The translations under genes and the position numbers were made by a program. A stretch of 64,000 nucleotides of DNA from Eucalyptus grandis (Eukaryota > Streptophyta > Magnoliopsida > Myrtales > Myrtaceae). Of this stretch, positions 22,852 through 34,563 are shown in pieces. Location of the stretch: NCBI RefSeq assembly GCF_016545825.1, contig NC_052614.1, forward strand, positions 18,184,559 to 18,248,558, in the 5' to 3' direction. The notes under the pieces were generated by a model. That model did not search any database. It was not told where the DNA came from and saw only the letters and a list, made by a program, of their open reading frames with translations. The first letter of the stretch is position 1; every line of letters begins with the position of its first letter.

Positions 22852-24600
22852 ATGGCAAAAGATAAAAATGTTATGAATCCCACAGTAGAGGATTCATCCT
22901 CCCAGGATTGGACGACTTCACCCTCTGATCACGTCGGATTGATTGAAGAAGGGCAGGTGACCAACACTGCTCCCGCTCCTGCTCTTGCTTCAACACAGAT
23001 GCCTAGTCCGATTCTTGGCCCTCGCACATGGTGGTACCGCATAGTGGGTTCCGGGCACAGGGACACCCGGGCCCCATACCCATATGGGACTGATCCAACT
23101 GGTGAGTCGGGTTCGATGGCTATCGGTCACAGACGTGGACCCATGCCAGGGCAGGGAATGGAGCCCTACCTGTTTCCACACGGGTCGCACCAATCGGGTT
23201 CGACAGAGACGGGTCACAGACCCGGTTCATGCTCGGATTCACGCTGGAGCCCTACCCGTTTCCACATGGTCCGCATAGACCACCCTACCCGTTTCGCTCA
23301 ACGGCGGACGACCGGAACTTGGAGACCCGTTTATACGTCCCCGGCGGACGGGCTGGAGTTGGGGCTGATCAGTCAATAGCTCACCGGGCCGGCAAACTAC
23401 CATTCTTGGGCTCGCGATCTCCAGTGAGCGCTCGTCACCAAGGCTAAAGAAGGATTCATCGACGGAACGATCTCTTACCCAACGGATGAATGATTATAGA
23501 GACATTGGTGGTGCTGCAATCAACTGGTACGCACCTGGATTGGGAACTGCTTGGCACCTGATGTTGCCGCCGGCCTCCCTCCGACAGAAGACTCGAAACA
23601 ATTTTGGGATAACATACAAGAAATGTATGGAAAATCAGATAGGGTGAGGCTTTTCTCATTAACACAAACCCTGATCGAGTTGAGACAAGGCAATCTCTCA
23701 GTCACAGCCTGTTTCAACTGGTTGTCGGCTTTGTGGAACGAGATTGAAGCGGCAGAAGACAAATTGGAGGGGTTGGAGGCCACTCTCCGACATATTACAC
23801 AATCAAAGAAAAGGAAAAGGCCACAAGATTCCTCCTTACCTTGAACGAGTCATACTCAGCATTTCGGTCGCAAATTCTTGCGATGGATCCCCAACCGTCA
23901 CTCGGACGAATCTTCCAATTGGTCGTGCAAGAGGAAAATCAGCGGGTAGCCGCAGTTGAGCAGACCTTGGTTGGTGAAGGAATGGGCTTCGCGGTGTTCC
24001 CATCTGGTCTCATGTCGACAAAGACGATCACCGGAGCTGGGGGGAGTCTCGGAGCTGCAAAAGGAAAATGAGGCCTTGCGGCATTCGCGACTAGACGAGA
24101 GGAGAACCCTAATTCTTCATGATCAGACTGGGATCGCGCATCTGGATCAGACGGCCTAGATAAAGGTGCTGGATCTGACGGTCGAGGGAGGCGCGCTAGA
24201 TCGGACGGGCTGGATCAGATCTCTGGGGTGAACGACTGGGATCGACGCGCATGATCGGACGGCTTCAGTTTGATGAACTATTCAACCAGATTAGACGGTC
24301 CATATTTTGACACGTCAGCACCAATTTATAAAGGATCGTATGGCGCACGAAATACCATGTCAGCAAGGAAGGTCAGTGGGCAAAATTCAAAAATTAAAAA
24401 TAAATATTGTGAATATTGCAAACGTCCACACCACGCTGTTGATACATGTTGGAAATTGCATGGGAGACCTAACAATAAAAAGGAAAGGGAGTCTTCAATC
24501 TATCGTCTCTACACGGAAGGGTGGTGGAACATCTCAACAGACTATAACCCAAGAACAATATGAATATATCGTGCAAGCTTTGAGCCAACTCAAGGCTGGT
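22852..24600 (+). pseudogene. Copia-2 gag, broken
   Basis: Starts ATGGCAAAAGATAAAAATG 137 bp after the LTR. The N-terminal part is followed by Gly/Pro-rich text; the gag core (FWDNIQEMYGKSDRVRLFSL near 23600, then W-N-E-I) and a nucleocapsid block (LGRIFQLVVQEENQRVAA near 23900) are recognisable in different frames. The CCHC zinc knuckle is intact at 24408-24449 (C-X2-C-X4-H-X4-C). Several frameshifts and stops occur between 23400 and 24300. Confidence 0.8.
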
Positions 24601-24639
24601 GACACTGGTGCGGGATTCTCAGGTACTTTTCTCCATAAA

Positions 24640-27637
24640 AGGAATTCATTATCTATTGATGCATGGATTATTGATTTAGGCGCTAGTAACCACATAGTTT
24701 GTAATGAGTCTCTATTTTCCCATGTCCATCAAAACCCACAATCTCCTGTTACGGTACGTCTTCCAAATGGGAACATTACGTATGTTACTAAAATCGGTAC
24801 CGTACATCTTGGTCAAAATTTTGTCTTTAAAAATGTCCTATACATTCTAGCTTTTGAGTTTAATCTTTTCTCTGTCGCAAAAGTATGTATGGACAATTCC
24901 TGTAAAGCCATATTCAATTCTAGAAATTGTGTCTTTCAGGACCTTTCAACTGGCAAAGTGATGGGCTGGGTAATGAGGCACAAGGACTTTATTTTTGGGT
25001 CAATTCTCCAGAGATTTAGAATTATTGAATAAACGCATTTATTGTAATGCAATCAGTTATAATAAAAATCTCCTTTGCATCAACAATTGGGTCACAGTGC
25101 TAAATTCCCTCACCCAAAATGTCCCATTTGTCTTCTAGCTAAACAAACTCGAGCATCTTTTCCAGTTAGTACATCTCAAGCCAATAATTCCTTTTCATTA
25201 CTTCACTTGTTGTCTACTCATGGGATACTCCATGAAAGTTCTTGTACTTATACTCCATAGCAAAATGGAGTTGTTGAGAGAAAACATAGACATCTCTTAG
25301 AGGTAGCTTGTACACTCAAATACCAAGCCTCAATCACTGAAAATTTTTGGGGAGATTGTGTCGTCACAACTGCCTATTTGATTAATCACATGCCAAGTCA
25401 GATTCTTCATAGTAAAACTCCATTTGAGATGCTTTACAAGAAACAACCAGATAATAGCCATCTTAAAGTCTTTGGTTGTTTATGTTATGCAACAAATGTG
25501 GGTCATCGAGATAACATGAGCCCCGCACAACACGATGCGTTTTTATGGGATACCCTTCTCTTCAAAAGGGCTATCGTGTCATGGAGTTTTCTACAAGACA
25601 TTTCTTTACCAGCAGAGATGCTATTTTTCATGAAGAAACATTCCCCTTCAAAGAGAAGCTGCCTTCATCAGATACTTTGCCAGAAAACAATCGTTTTCTT
25701 CTGTCTGATGAAGATTTATCATTAGCACCTGATTTTCTTATGGCACATCCACCCTCTATGACACCTAGCTACACACTAACACCAGTGGAATTCTCACATC
25801 CAGAGACGGAATTACCAGCTTCCTCTAAGGAAGTTTCTTCATCTGTGGACACTACAGAAGTGGCTGCTGACTTATCCATGGCTCCTGCACATATAGCTGA
25901 GCCACCTCATCGTCCTGGAAGATAGAGTCGTCCACCTACATGGACAAAAGACTATATATGTTATGCTGCAAACTCTTTAGGTACACAATATCCCATTTCA
26001 TCCTATGTTTCATTCAATCGGTTATTAGCAGAGCATATGTGTTGTATCAGTCGCATTTCAGAAGAACATGAGACATCTTCATTCATTGAGGCATCAAAAG
26101 ACCCCAAGTGGCGGCAGCAATAAAGTCTGAACTTGCTGCCCTCATGGAGAATCATACTTGCGACGTAGTTCCCTTACCACCGCATCGAAAACCGATCGGC
26201 TGTAAATGGGTTTACAAGATTAAGTTCAAATCAGACGATTCCATAGAATGCTACAAGGCTTGGTTAGTAGCCAAAGGTTTCACTCAAAGAGAAGGCTTTG
26301 ATTATCACGAGACATTCTCCCCAGTCGCGAAGGAAGTTACTGTCCGATCTTTCTTATCTGTTGCAGCAATACGCAATTGGTCCTTACATTAGATGGATGT
26401 CAACAATGCTTTTCTCCATGGTGAATTAGATGAAGAGATCTACATGGATCTTCCTCAAAGATTACGCAGACAGGGGGAGAATCGGGTATGTCGTCTTCAC
26501 AAATCCTTGTATGGATTAAAACAGGCATCTAGACAATGGTATGCCAAATTTACTGCTACACTAACCAATGTAGGTTTTCAGCATTCCAAACATGATTATG
26601 CTTTATTTACATGAAATGTGGGAAAATCATCGATCTATTTGCTGATATATGTTGATGACATAATGGTTATGGGAAATAATGATTCTCATGTTGCAAAATT
26701 CAAGGAATATTTGCACTCCACTTTTCACATCAAAGATTTGGGACCTCCTAAATACTTTCTTGGCATTGAAATTGCCAAATCTGACAAAGGAATTTCTCTC
26801 AGTCAGAGGAAATTTATCTTGGAAATCATTTCTGAAGCAGGGTTATCAAGTTGCAAGCCAGCAGTAATACCCATTGAACAAAATGTCAAGTTGATGACAC
26901 ATGAGTATGATCTTAATTCTCCTTCATCAAACAAGGACCCATTGCTTAAGGATTCGTTAGGGTATCAACGACTTGTTGGAAAGTTGATATATCTTACCAT
27001 AACAAGACCTGATATATGTTATGCGGTACAAATACTCAATCAATTCATGCGTATGCCAAAAGAGTCACACATGAATGTAGCTTCGAAAGTTGTAAGATAC
27101 TTGAAGGGATGCCCGGGACTCGATATATTTCTATCTTGTGAATGTGATATGGGGATGACGGCATTTTGTGACACTGATTATGCTACTTGCCCGATGACTA
27201 GGCGATCCATCACCGGCTTTTGTATTAAATTGGGAAAGTTGTTAATTTCGTGGAAGACCAAGAAGCAATCTACCGTATCATTGTCATCAGCTGAGTTTGA
27301 ATATCGAGCCATGGCGAAAACCACCTGTGAAATTATCTGGATACGAGAACTTCTTTCAGATTTGGGAATACAAGTCAGTGGACCAAGTAAATTGTTCTGT
27401 GATAATGATGCTGCACTTAAGTTGGTAGCGAATCCAGTTTTTCATGAGAGAACAAAGTACATAGAAGTTGACTGTCACTTCACTTGCGAAAAAATCAAAT
27501 AAGGAGTTCTCATAACAAAAGGCATCAGAATAGTGGATCAACCTGCAGATATTTTCACTAAGCCACTATGCCAAAGACAACACAAGTTTCTATTGAGCAA
27601 GCTAGGTGTCCTTGACATATATAGGCCATCAGCTTGA
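24640..27637 (+). pseudogene. Copia-2 pol: protease, integrase, RT, RNase H, broken
   Basis: Protease active-site motif reads DLG (24673-24681) where D-S/T-G is required. The integrase zinc-finger end (CPICLLAKQTRASF near 25115) runs almost directly into the region after the catalytic core (QNGVVERKHRH near 25260), so roughly 80 residues with the D,D part are lost. RT spans about 26110-26900 with YVDD intact at 26648-26659. RNase H spans about 27060-27500 (ATCPMTRRSITGFCIKLG, STVSLSSAEFEYRAM). In-frame stops at 26391, 26615 and 27500 fall where Trp, Gln or Glu codons are usual. The final TGA (27635) overlaps the PPT. Confidence 0.9.
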
Positions 27638-27644
27638 GGGGAAG
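27636..27644 (+). other. Copia-2 polypurine tract
   Basis: GAGGGGAAG directly before the 3' LTR. Confidence 0.9.
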
Positions 27645-27857
27645 TGTTGGAAGATCTTAGAGTCGATTCTGATTATAATTGATTCTAGTATATCTTTGAT
27701 TAATACAGTAAATAGGAAATTCTAATTGATGTATATTGTCGTTCCTAGTTTATTTTTCCATCCTTACATTATAAATGTACAATGTATTGACATACATAAA
27801 TCAATATAGAGAAAACACTTTTCCCATATTTCTTTCTCTCCTCTCTCTTTTCTGTCA
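27645..27857 (+). repeat. Copia-2 3' LTR
   Basis: 213 bp, about ten mismatches to the 5' copy by eye, no indels noticed. Confidence 0.95.
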
Positions 27858-28846
27858 CCTAAAGAGAGTATACAAAACAGAACATTCAAAATTCAGATCT
27901 GAGCATGATATTTCGAAGTAGGTTTAACCTAGCAAACAACATCGGATCTAGGCATATAATATATGAAATTTAAGCCCAGCAAGCGTACTTCGAATGTCTA
28001 GAGCACATTTTTGCAAGATTTCATCATTTTCTAGCTCATATCCTAGCTCCAAACAGATTATTTTAGAAGTGCTATGAATTTCCCAATCAATCATCATCAA
28101 GCAATTGATCATCCATCACTCATCTTAGCTCATTCAAATCATCAATATAAGCACGTATGGTCACCAAAATGTTGAATTCTAGTCCCGATCATTTAAGGTG
28201 ATCTCGCTTCATTGGAAGGTCTAAAGGGCTTTGCCTATGTTATCTTCGATCCTCAACCTCAATGAGCTAATTGGCCACTGGATTTTTAGCTCAAGTCGTG
28301 GCCAGAATAGCTCTCCAATGATCTGAATAGTGATCACAAAACTTGAAGTGAGATGAATATCCAGATCAAGTTCACAGTAATCAAAAGATGGAGATCAAAA
28401 GAAGTTGAAGATGATCACCGATTAGAAGAGAATCAGAGGAGCTTCGGCCATTGAAGGATCAAGGACTCGTCGAGGACTGCCGTTGCAAGTCTAGGACCAC
28501 CGTCAGATCACTAAAGGACCGCTCGAATAGCTGATTGCAACCGCTGAAGGAAGGATGGTGTGGAACACGTCTTCTCGGCCCAAGGAGAAAATGCTGCCAA
28601 TCGGCAAGCTTCGAAGAGAGATGACAGCAGCGACTCTTGCGACTGGCGAGAATCGATGGATGTCGAAGAGGCGAGGGATCGCCGAAAAATGGCTGGTGCA
28701 AGGCGGTGGCCGGTAGGGAAGCTAGCAACAGAGAGAGAGAGAAAGATAATCTGAAAATGAGCCCCTCTTTGAATTTCAGAGAGAAAACCTTATACAGTTC
28801 GGTCAAAATTGAATCCTAGCAATTGGTTTGATCAATGGCTAGGTTT

Positions 28847-28896
28847 GTTTGTTTGTTTGTTTTGTTTTGTTTTGTTTTTTTTTTTTTTTTTACGAG
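28847..28896 (-). mobile_element. Micro-insertion with poly-A (minus strand) and 13-bp target duplication
   Basis: A 50-bp T-rich insert (GTTT repeats, long T run, ACGAG) lies between perfect AATGGCTAGGTTT copies (28834-28846, 28897-28909). On the minus strand it reads CTCGTA followed by poly-A. Confidence 0.65.
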
Positions 28897-29146
28897 AATG
28901 GCTAGGTTTAATCTCTTAAGATAAGATCAAACAAGCTTGGGACTAAGCAATCTTGTGATTGGCTAAAATTGGTCACATGGGTTAATGACATGGCACATCC
29001 AATGGTCTAGATTATATAAGATGAATGGCTAGGATGGCATATCTTCTTGAATTAAAAATTGAAAGGGACATTTTTGCAATTTTACTGCACAAAGGGTGGG
29101 CTAGTCGTCAGCCAGGCCTTGGCCGGTTAAAAAAGATTGTGGGCCG

Positions 29147-29356
29147 TTGGAATTTGACGCTCTGCTTGCCGTTTACCCTAACTTGCAGCTACAGTTCTGT
29201 AGACGGGAGGCAAATGGAGCAGCAGATTGGGCCGCTAAAGCCCATGGCAGATCTGACCTGGGCCGCAACTGGAATATCTTCACTCCTTTTATTTTGCAAG
29301 ATATTGTATCGGCCGACGCAATAGCTTCTGGATGTAATGTTTTTTTTTCCAATTAA
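29147..29356 (+). pseudogene. LINE-type RNase H-like fragment
   Basis: The frame reads FDALLAVYPNLQLQFCRREA then NGAADWAAKAHG, the wording of the end of the RNase H domain found at the C-terminus of plant LINE ORF2 (...REANxxADxLA). Upstream catalytic parts were not found. It lies in the long solo LTR. It may be the tail of a 5'-truncated insertion, but no target duplication was recognised. Confidence 0.6.
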
Positions 29357-30409
29357 AATGAAACTAAAATTATTTTGTACAAATTGGATCAAGTCAAATG
29401 AAATTGGATTATCCAGGGCAATGAATTATACATAAAATGCCATAATTGGGTTAATTTCCACTAAAATGAGACTGCAAGCTAAACTAACATTTGTAATTGA
29501 AATTTTTTTGGCCAAATTGAAACTTGATTACTTCAATTGGATGTTAGTCTAGAATGGGCCAACTTGAATCAGCTCAATCGTAATCCATTGACTTGATTTC
29601 GCAACTTTTGGATGGATTTTATCCATCAAATTGAGAAGTCCCCATATGAATTTGCCAAAATTAATGTTGGCCATGGATAGCCACTAAGAAATTGTGCTCA
29701 TTGAATGCGTTATATCACTAATCATGAATAATGACTCGAGATCCCTCATTAGGGCTAAAATCGGAAATTTTTATCTTGACATGCTAAATCACAAAATTAA
29801 TTGAACAAGTGGAGTTAAAATGATCTCTAGATCAAATGTAGTAAAAGAAACTAAGCCAAAATATGACTAGAAAAGAAGTACTTTTTTTGGTTGATTTCAA
29901 TCTTAATCCAAAAAGTCAGAAAAAATAGATTCTTAATTGATTTTTTGAGAAATTTTGTGGCCAAAGTCAAATTGAAGCTAAAATAAGGTGATTTGTGGAT
30001 TTTCACATTTTTCAATTTTTTTGTTAAAAGGTTGATTTAATCACTAAAATGTCAATTTATGGTCAAAAATTTGATTTTTTTGAAAAATTTTATGGCCAAA
30101 ATGAAATTGGGACTATTTGGAAACTTTTTGTGTAAAGAGCCAAATTTTGACCCGGGTTGATTTTTTGATCAAATAGTCAACCAAAAAGTTTTTGACTTTT
30201 TGAGCTTTAGATGAAAATAGCTAAGTAATTACTCACAAATGAAGGGCTAAGAAAAATGAAATGAAAAATGACATTTTTTATTTGAGAAAAGGGTTCCATC
30301 GCCATTGGAAACCCTAATCTTGACATTTTATCTTTGGTGATGTGTCAACTAAAAATTAGGTATCAATAGGATTTTTAGTTAAGATATGATTGAATAAAAT
30401 AGGATATGA

Positions 30410-32404
30410 GAATTCCACCAGTCTCCTCTTCGCATCTCTCTTACTATCTCCATAGAGTTTCCTTTTTCTCCCTGGGCAAAGCTTTCCTTTATCCCCTTCA
30501 TGGGTAGTAAAATCGCAACCCTAAAACCCCCTTGAATCCGATTTTGCTTCTTCCCAAATGGATTACCTCCTCGCCCAGCACCAAGATGCAGCAACATTTC
30601 TGCCTTACAAGCTCTTAATCAATTGAATCTACCTTCCGCCCAAACCCTAAAAACCCGTACAAAACCCATTAGCAATTTCAACCACCCCTAGCCGTTCCTC
30701 ACCCTTTAGTCTGGTTCCAAGTACCGCTGGACCCCGTTTGACCTCCTCTTCTACTTGGAAATTTTTGCATGTGTCTTAGTTGTTTCTTTTTGCATGAAAG
30801 TTAATGGAGAACCCACTCAATATTTTCTACCCACACATGGGATTAGACAAGGAGATCCACTTTCCCCTTTATCTATTCATACTTATGACAAATGTTCTAT
30901 CATGGATGTTGCATAAAGCCACCGGGGATGGAAGTCTTAAAGGAATCCCTCTCAACAGGTATTGCGCTACATTGTCACACCTTTTGTTTGCTAATGATGC
31001 CATACTTTTTCTAGATAGAACAGTTAAGGAAAGCCAAAGCTTGGCAGCTAGTTTAAATCAGTACCATTTTGCTATGGGCTAAGCTATCAAGCTAAACAAA
31101 TCAAGAGTAGCCTTTAGCAGTGGCTGTCCCCCGAATTTGAAAAGGGATATGGCACAAGAACTACATGTTCCGATCATTGAAAAATGTGGGAAATATCTTG
31201 GCAAACCATCCAAATGGAGACAATCAAAGAAAGAGATGTTTGCGTGGATTTTTGCTAGAGTGAACATGAAGATAGAGGGTTGGAAAGAAAAGATTCTGTC
31301 AAAAGTAGGTAAAGAAATTTTGATAAAAAGTGTGGTACAGGCTCTACCTTAATATACCATGTCGATTTTTAAGATCCTTAATCTGTTTGTAATGCCATTG
31401 AGAAAAGAATTGCTTCGTTCTGGTGGAAACGAAGTGATTCAAGAAGGAGAATGCATAGAAGAAATGGGAAGTGTTGAAATCCAAAAAAGATGAAAGAGGT
31501 TTAGGCTTCAAAGACTTGCACATTTTCAACAAAGCCGTGTTAGGTAAACAATTCTAGAGACTATTTCAAAACCTCTTGGCATTATGGAGCTAGGTCCTTA
31601 AAGGAATCTACTATTGTGGAAAGCTAGAAAAGAACACCTTCCATCCAGGGGATGGCAAAGAATTTTAGCGGGTAGAGAAACAATAGAATCAGAAGTTAAA
31701 TGGACAGTGGAAGATGGAAAATCTATCAATATCCAAGAAGATAAATGACTTTTATCGGGAAGAATTGGGGGTCCTACAAACAAGGATGACCCAATCATGG
31801 TGGTAGATTTAATCAATGAAGAAACGAGGGAACCGAACGAACCAATGCTCCATAATCTTTTTGCTGATCAAACTGTTAAAGAAATCTTGGATATCGGCAA
31901 TATCCTGAAGCTAAACGTGCATATCTCATAGGTGGAAAGTGAGACGCCATGATCAATCGCCAGAATCTTGAGAAACTCGAGTGGGATGGTCGAAGGTGGC
32001 TTCGTGAAGGAGATCCGAGCTTCATCCCCTCCATAAGCAGAAGCCCTAGCACTCATCCAAGGGGTACGATACCTCCTGAAACAGAGACAGAGAATGCATG
32101 TGAGTGAAGTACAGCTGCAGGAGTTGGATTTGGAGTGTGAGAGCGACAGTTGGATGGTACTGGAGAAAATGACGGGCCGAGAAGAAGCTCCATGAAGGTA
32201 GCTTATTGCCTAAGAGAAGCAAACCAAGCTGGAGACCGGATTGCAAAATCCCAACAAAGTAAAAACCTTCCATTGAATTGGGTGTCTTTCTCTCTTAGCT
32301 CCTTTGGGATATCTTATGTTCGGAAGTTTATTTACCTTTCTCATGTAATTCTCGTTTTGATGAATGAAAGAAAACACTTGCTTATGACAAAAAAGAAGAA
32401 GAAG
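30410..32404 (+). mobile_element. Internally deleted L1-type LINE with 12-bp target duplication
   Basis: The flanks AATAGGATATGA are identical (30398-30409, 32405-32416). The left part looks like an L1 5' region (C-rich, 'aaccctaaaac'), with a possible ORF1 start at 30558. Near 30790 it jumps into RT sequence. RT, thumb/connection and a terminal RNase H block (CLREANQAGDRIAK near 32205) follow, ending in a short A-rich tail. ORF1, the endonuclease and the RT N-terminus are missing, so both ends are kept while the middle is lost. Confidence 0.75.
30795..32300 (+). pseudogene. L1 reverse transcriptase/RNase H remnant
   Basis: GIRQGDPLSP (near 30835) then, one frame over, YLFILMTNVLSWMLHKA and LSHLLFANDAILFL (near 30975). 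The RT active site is FAND where FADD is usual, so a catalytic Asp is lost. Further on: KCGKYLGKPSKWRQSKKE, EGWKEKILSKVGKEILIKSV near 31280. Several stops and shifts. Inactive. Confidence 0.8.
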
Positions 32405-32416
32405 AATAGGATATGA

Positions 32417-33885
32417 AATCTAGGAATGTTGCTATATCCAATTCACCGTTTGGTGAATCGCGTTAATAAAACAAATTTTTTTCATATCCTATCTTGTCTT
32501 TTGTTTAGTATGAATGGCATATCTATATAATGAACCTAAAAATGCACTGCTAAAGAAACTCTCATAATCCACTACTAAAGAAATTATAAATGCACAAATG
32601 GAGATGACTTTCGCCAATAAGTCCATAATTATTGTACGATCCAAATCTTAAGTGGTAAAAGAGTTCATTGCAACATTCCAAAACCACTGGTTCAACTATG
32701 ACAAGAAATGTAAATGGGCTACATCAACATCAATGGGGTAGATCAATCAATATATGTCGAATCTAGTAAGAGAGATGACAGGATTGTCAAAGTATAATGC
32801 TGCGATACTCTTGTCTATTTTATTTATAATTACTTTTTTCTTATTATTTTTCCTTCTCTTTTTTTCCCTTTTTTATTCCTTTCCATCTTTTCTTAATAAA
32901 ATTTTAATAAATTATAAAATGCACCAATATACCTAAAATACTAAAATACCAAAAATATGTAAGAAATATAAATACTAAATATATATTGAATTTATATTAT
33001 AGGTTGGCAAGAAATTTCGAATATATAAATAAAAATAAGAATAATTAAAAATGAAAAATGATGCTTTTTTGTTATTTTGAAATTTATATTAAAATTCAAA
33101 ATTATGTATAATTAGTTATCATTTCAATTTTATTAACTTAAGAAGTTTATTATTTGAGAAATATAGGTTTTATATTATAGATATCGAAATTCTATCCACC
33201 GTTATCTCACTTTCCCTATAGGATATTTTTATCTGGCATATATCCAGCTTTATCCTATTTTGGGCAAAAACCAAATACATCCCATTATAAATTTTATCCT
33301 AACTACCAATCTCATCGAGTCACTTATTACTAGTAAATAGGATTATGAATAAGCTTTCTCGGATTCGACTTGATAATAAATTTATTGCTCGGGATGACTA
33401 TCCTATCAACTCAATTGTTAAAATTGGAAAATGCATTCAACAATGACGTTCATAGTCAGTTTACACAAAATTGTGCATTGTCTCTTCTATAGTATTTGCA
33501 TTGACGTAAATTTTGGACTGTCATATTTGAGATGATCGCTTTTGTACACTTAACTTACAAAGCATGGAAAGAAATGAAGTGTCCAAAACTCTATACACAG
33601 ACATTAAGGAAGTAATCAGCTTTCAGGGTGAAGAGATGAGGACTTTCACTCAAGTTGCGTCTCATCCTCCCATGAGGGTCTGCCCTCCTGCCATTCATCT
33701 AATAATCACTACACTTATTGATTTAGATATAAATATAATAGAAAACCTGATGAGTAATTCATATTTTTTTCCCAATTAAACATGTCCATGAAACAAATTA
33801 AAAGTTAGAGAGCCACTCAATGATAGAGGAATTTCACGCTTGTAATATGCAAGCTCAACGTCTTCCACAAATATGTTAAGCAAAC
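32417..33885. other. A+T-rich intergenic DNA; no gene seen
   Basis: Long runs of T/A and no reading frame with family likeness. Confidence 0.5.
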
Positions 33886-33888
33886 TTA

Positions 33889-34519
33889 GGGTGCATTTGG
33901 TCCAACTTTAGAAATAGACTTCGAGTGTAATGTAAATGCTTAAAGCTAAAGTTTGGGGAAATACAAATTGCATTTAATGAAAACTCTTTGCAAAGTGACA
34001 TTGGGCTCAAATAGTGTTTGGCAAAAAACTTTTCCAATGGATTTTGAGTCAATTATATATATTTTTTTAATTGATAAAAAGTCAAACCCTTTGCCTAAGT
34101 TGATGAAGAGCTCAGGCCGCTGGTGAGCCTAACTAAGGTCACCGGGCAACCATCGCCTGGATCTTGTGACCTCAAGTGGCCCCGCCTTGGTCACGTGACC
34201 CTAGCCAACTAGATCTAGGCCACTATCGACCCTCATTGGCCGCCCTCACTCAAAGAGATGTACAATAATGAGGGGCAAAATTGAAAAACTAAAGAATTTG
34301 TGATGGTAGTTTTGGAAGGAAACAATTATTTTAATCCTAATTTCGGCATTCTGCAAGTGCTACTTTGAAAAGCTAGTCTCTACTTGCATCAAGCTTTTGA
34401 CATTTCCAAGGCCAGCATTTAGCTGAAAAATACTTCAAAATGTTTGTCAAATGCCCAGCATTTTCCCAAGGGGGTTTGGAGGCTGAAAGGCCATTGGGAA
34501 AGCTGAACCAAATGTACCA
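33889..34519. mobile_element. PIF/Harbinger-like MITE with TTA duplication
   Basis: 631 bp. The left end GGGTGCATTTGGTCCAACTT pairs with the right end, whose reverse complement is TGGTACATTTGGTTCAGCTT. Both sides carry TTA (33886-33888, 34520-34522). The interior 34085-34265 is a G+C-rich pseudo-coding stretch. No transposase. Confidence 0.7.
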
Positions 34520-34563
34520 TTAGCCATTAGACATAAAAGCTAGACATGTGATCAAGCTTTTGA

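Larger units (their letters stand above)
22502..27857 (+). mobile_element. Copia-2: Ty1/Copia element with intact borders, defective coding
   Basis: Both LTRs are 213 bp and the target duplication CCTAA is exact (22497-22501, 27858-27862). PBS and PPT are perfect in position. LTRs differ at about ten positions by eye, so insertion is not recent. Gag and pol domains occur in Copia order but are broken by stops, and the integrase core is mostly deleted. Inserted in the long solo LTR. Confidence 0.95.
20103..30368 (-). mobile_element. Long solo LTR (about 4.9 kb net), split by Copia-2
   Basis: The left edge TGTTGTGACCTACCCC and the block TTAGTGCCCTTTCGGTACCTA near 20464 match the start of the LTRs at 43286 and 52014. 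The right edge AAATTAGGTATCAATA matches their end (TTTAGGTGTCAACA). Flanks are AGATT and GGATT, a five-base duplication with one mismatch. No second copy or internal region is seen in the window, so it is best read as a solo LTR. Removing Copia-2 (5,361 bp with one duplication) leaves about 4.9 kb. It contains a G+C-richer stretch (28440-28770) and an L1 RNase H scrap (29147). Confidence 0.6.

Noticed and set aside
22852..23447. Plus and minus frames overlapping Copia-2 gag (e.g. 23217-22990)
   Set aside because: Shadows of the gag region.
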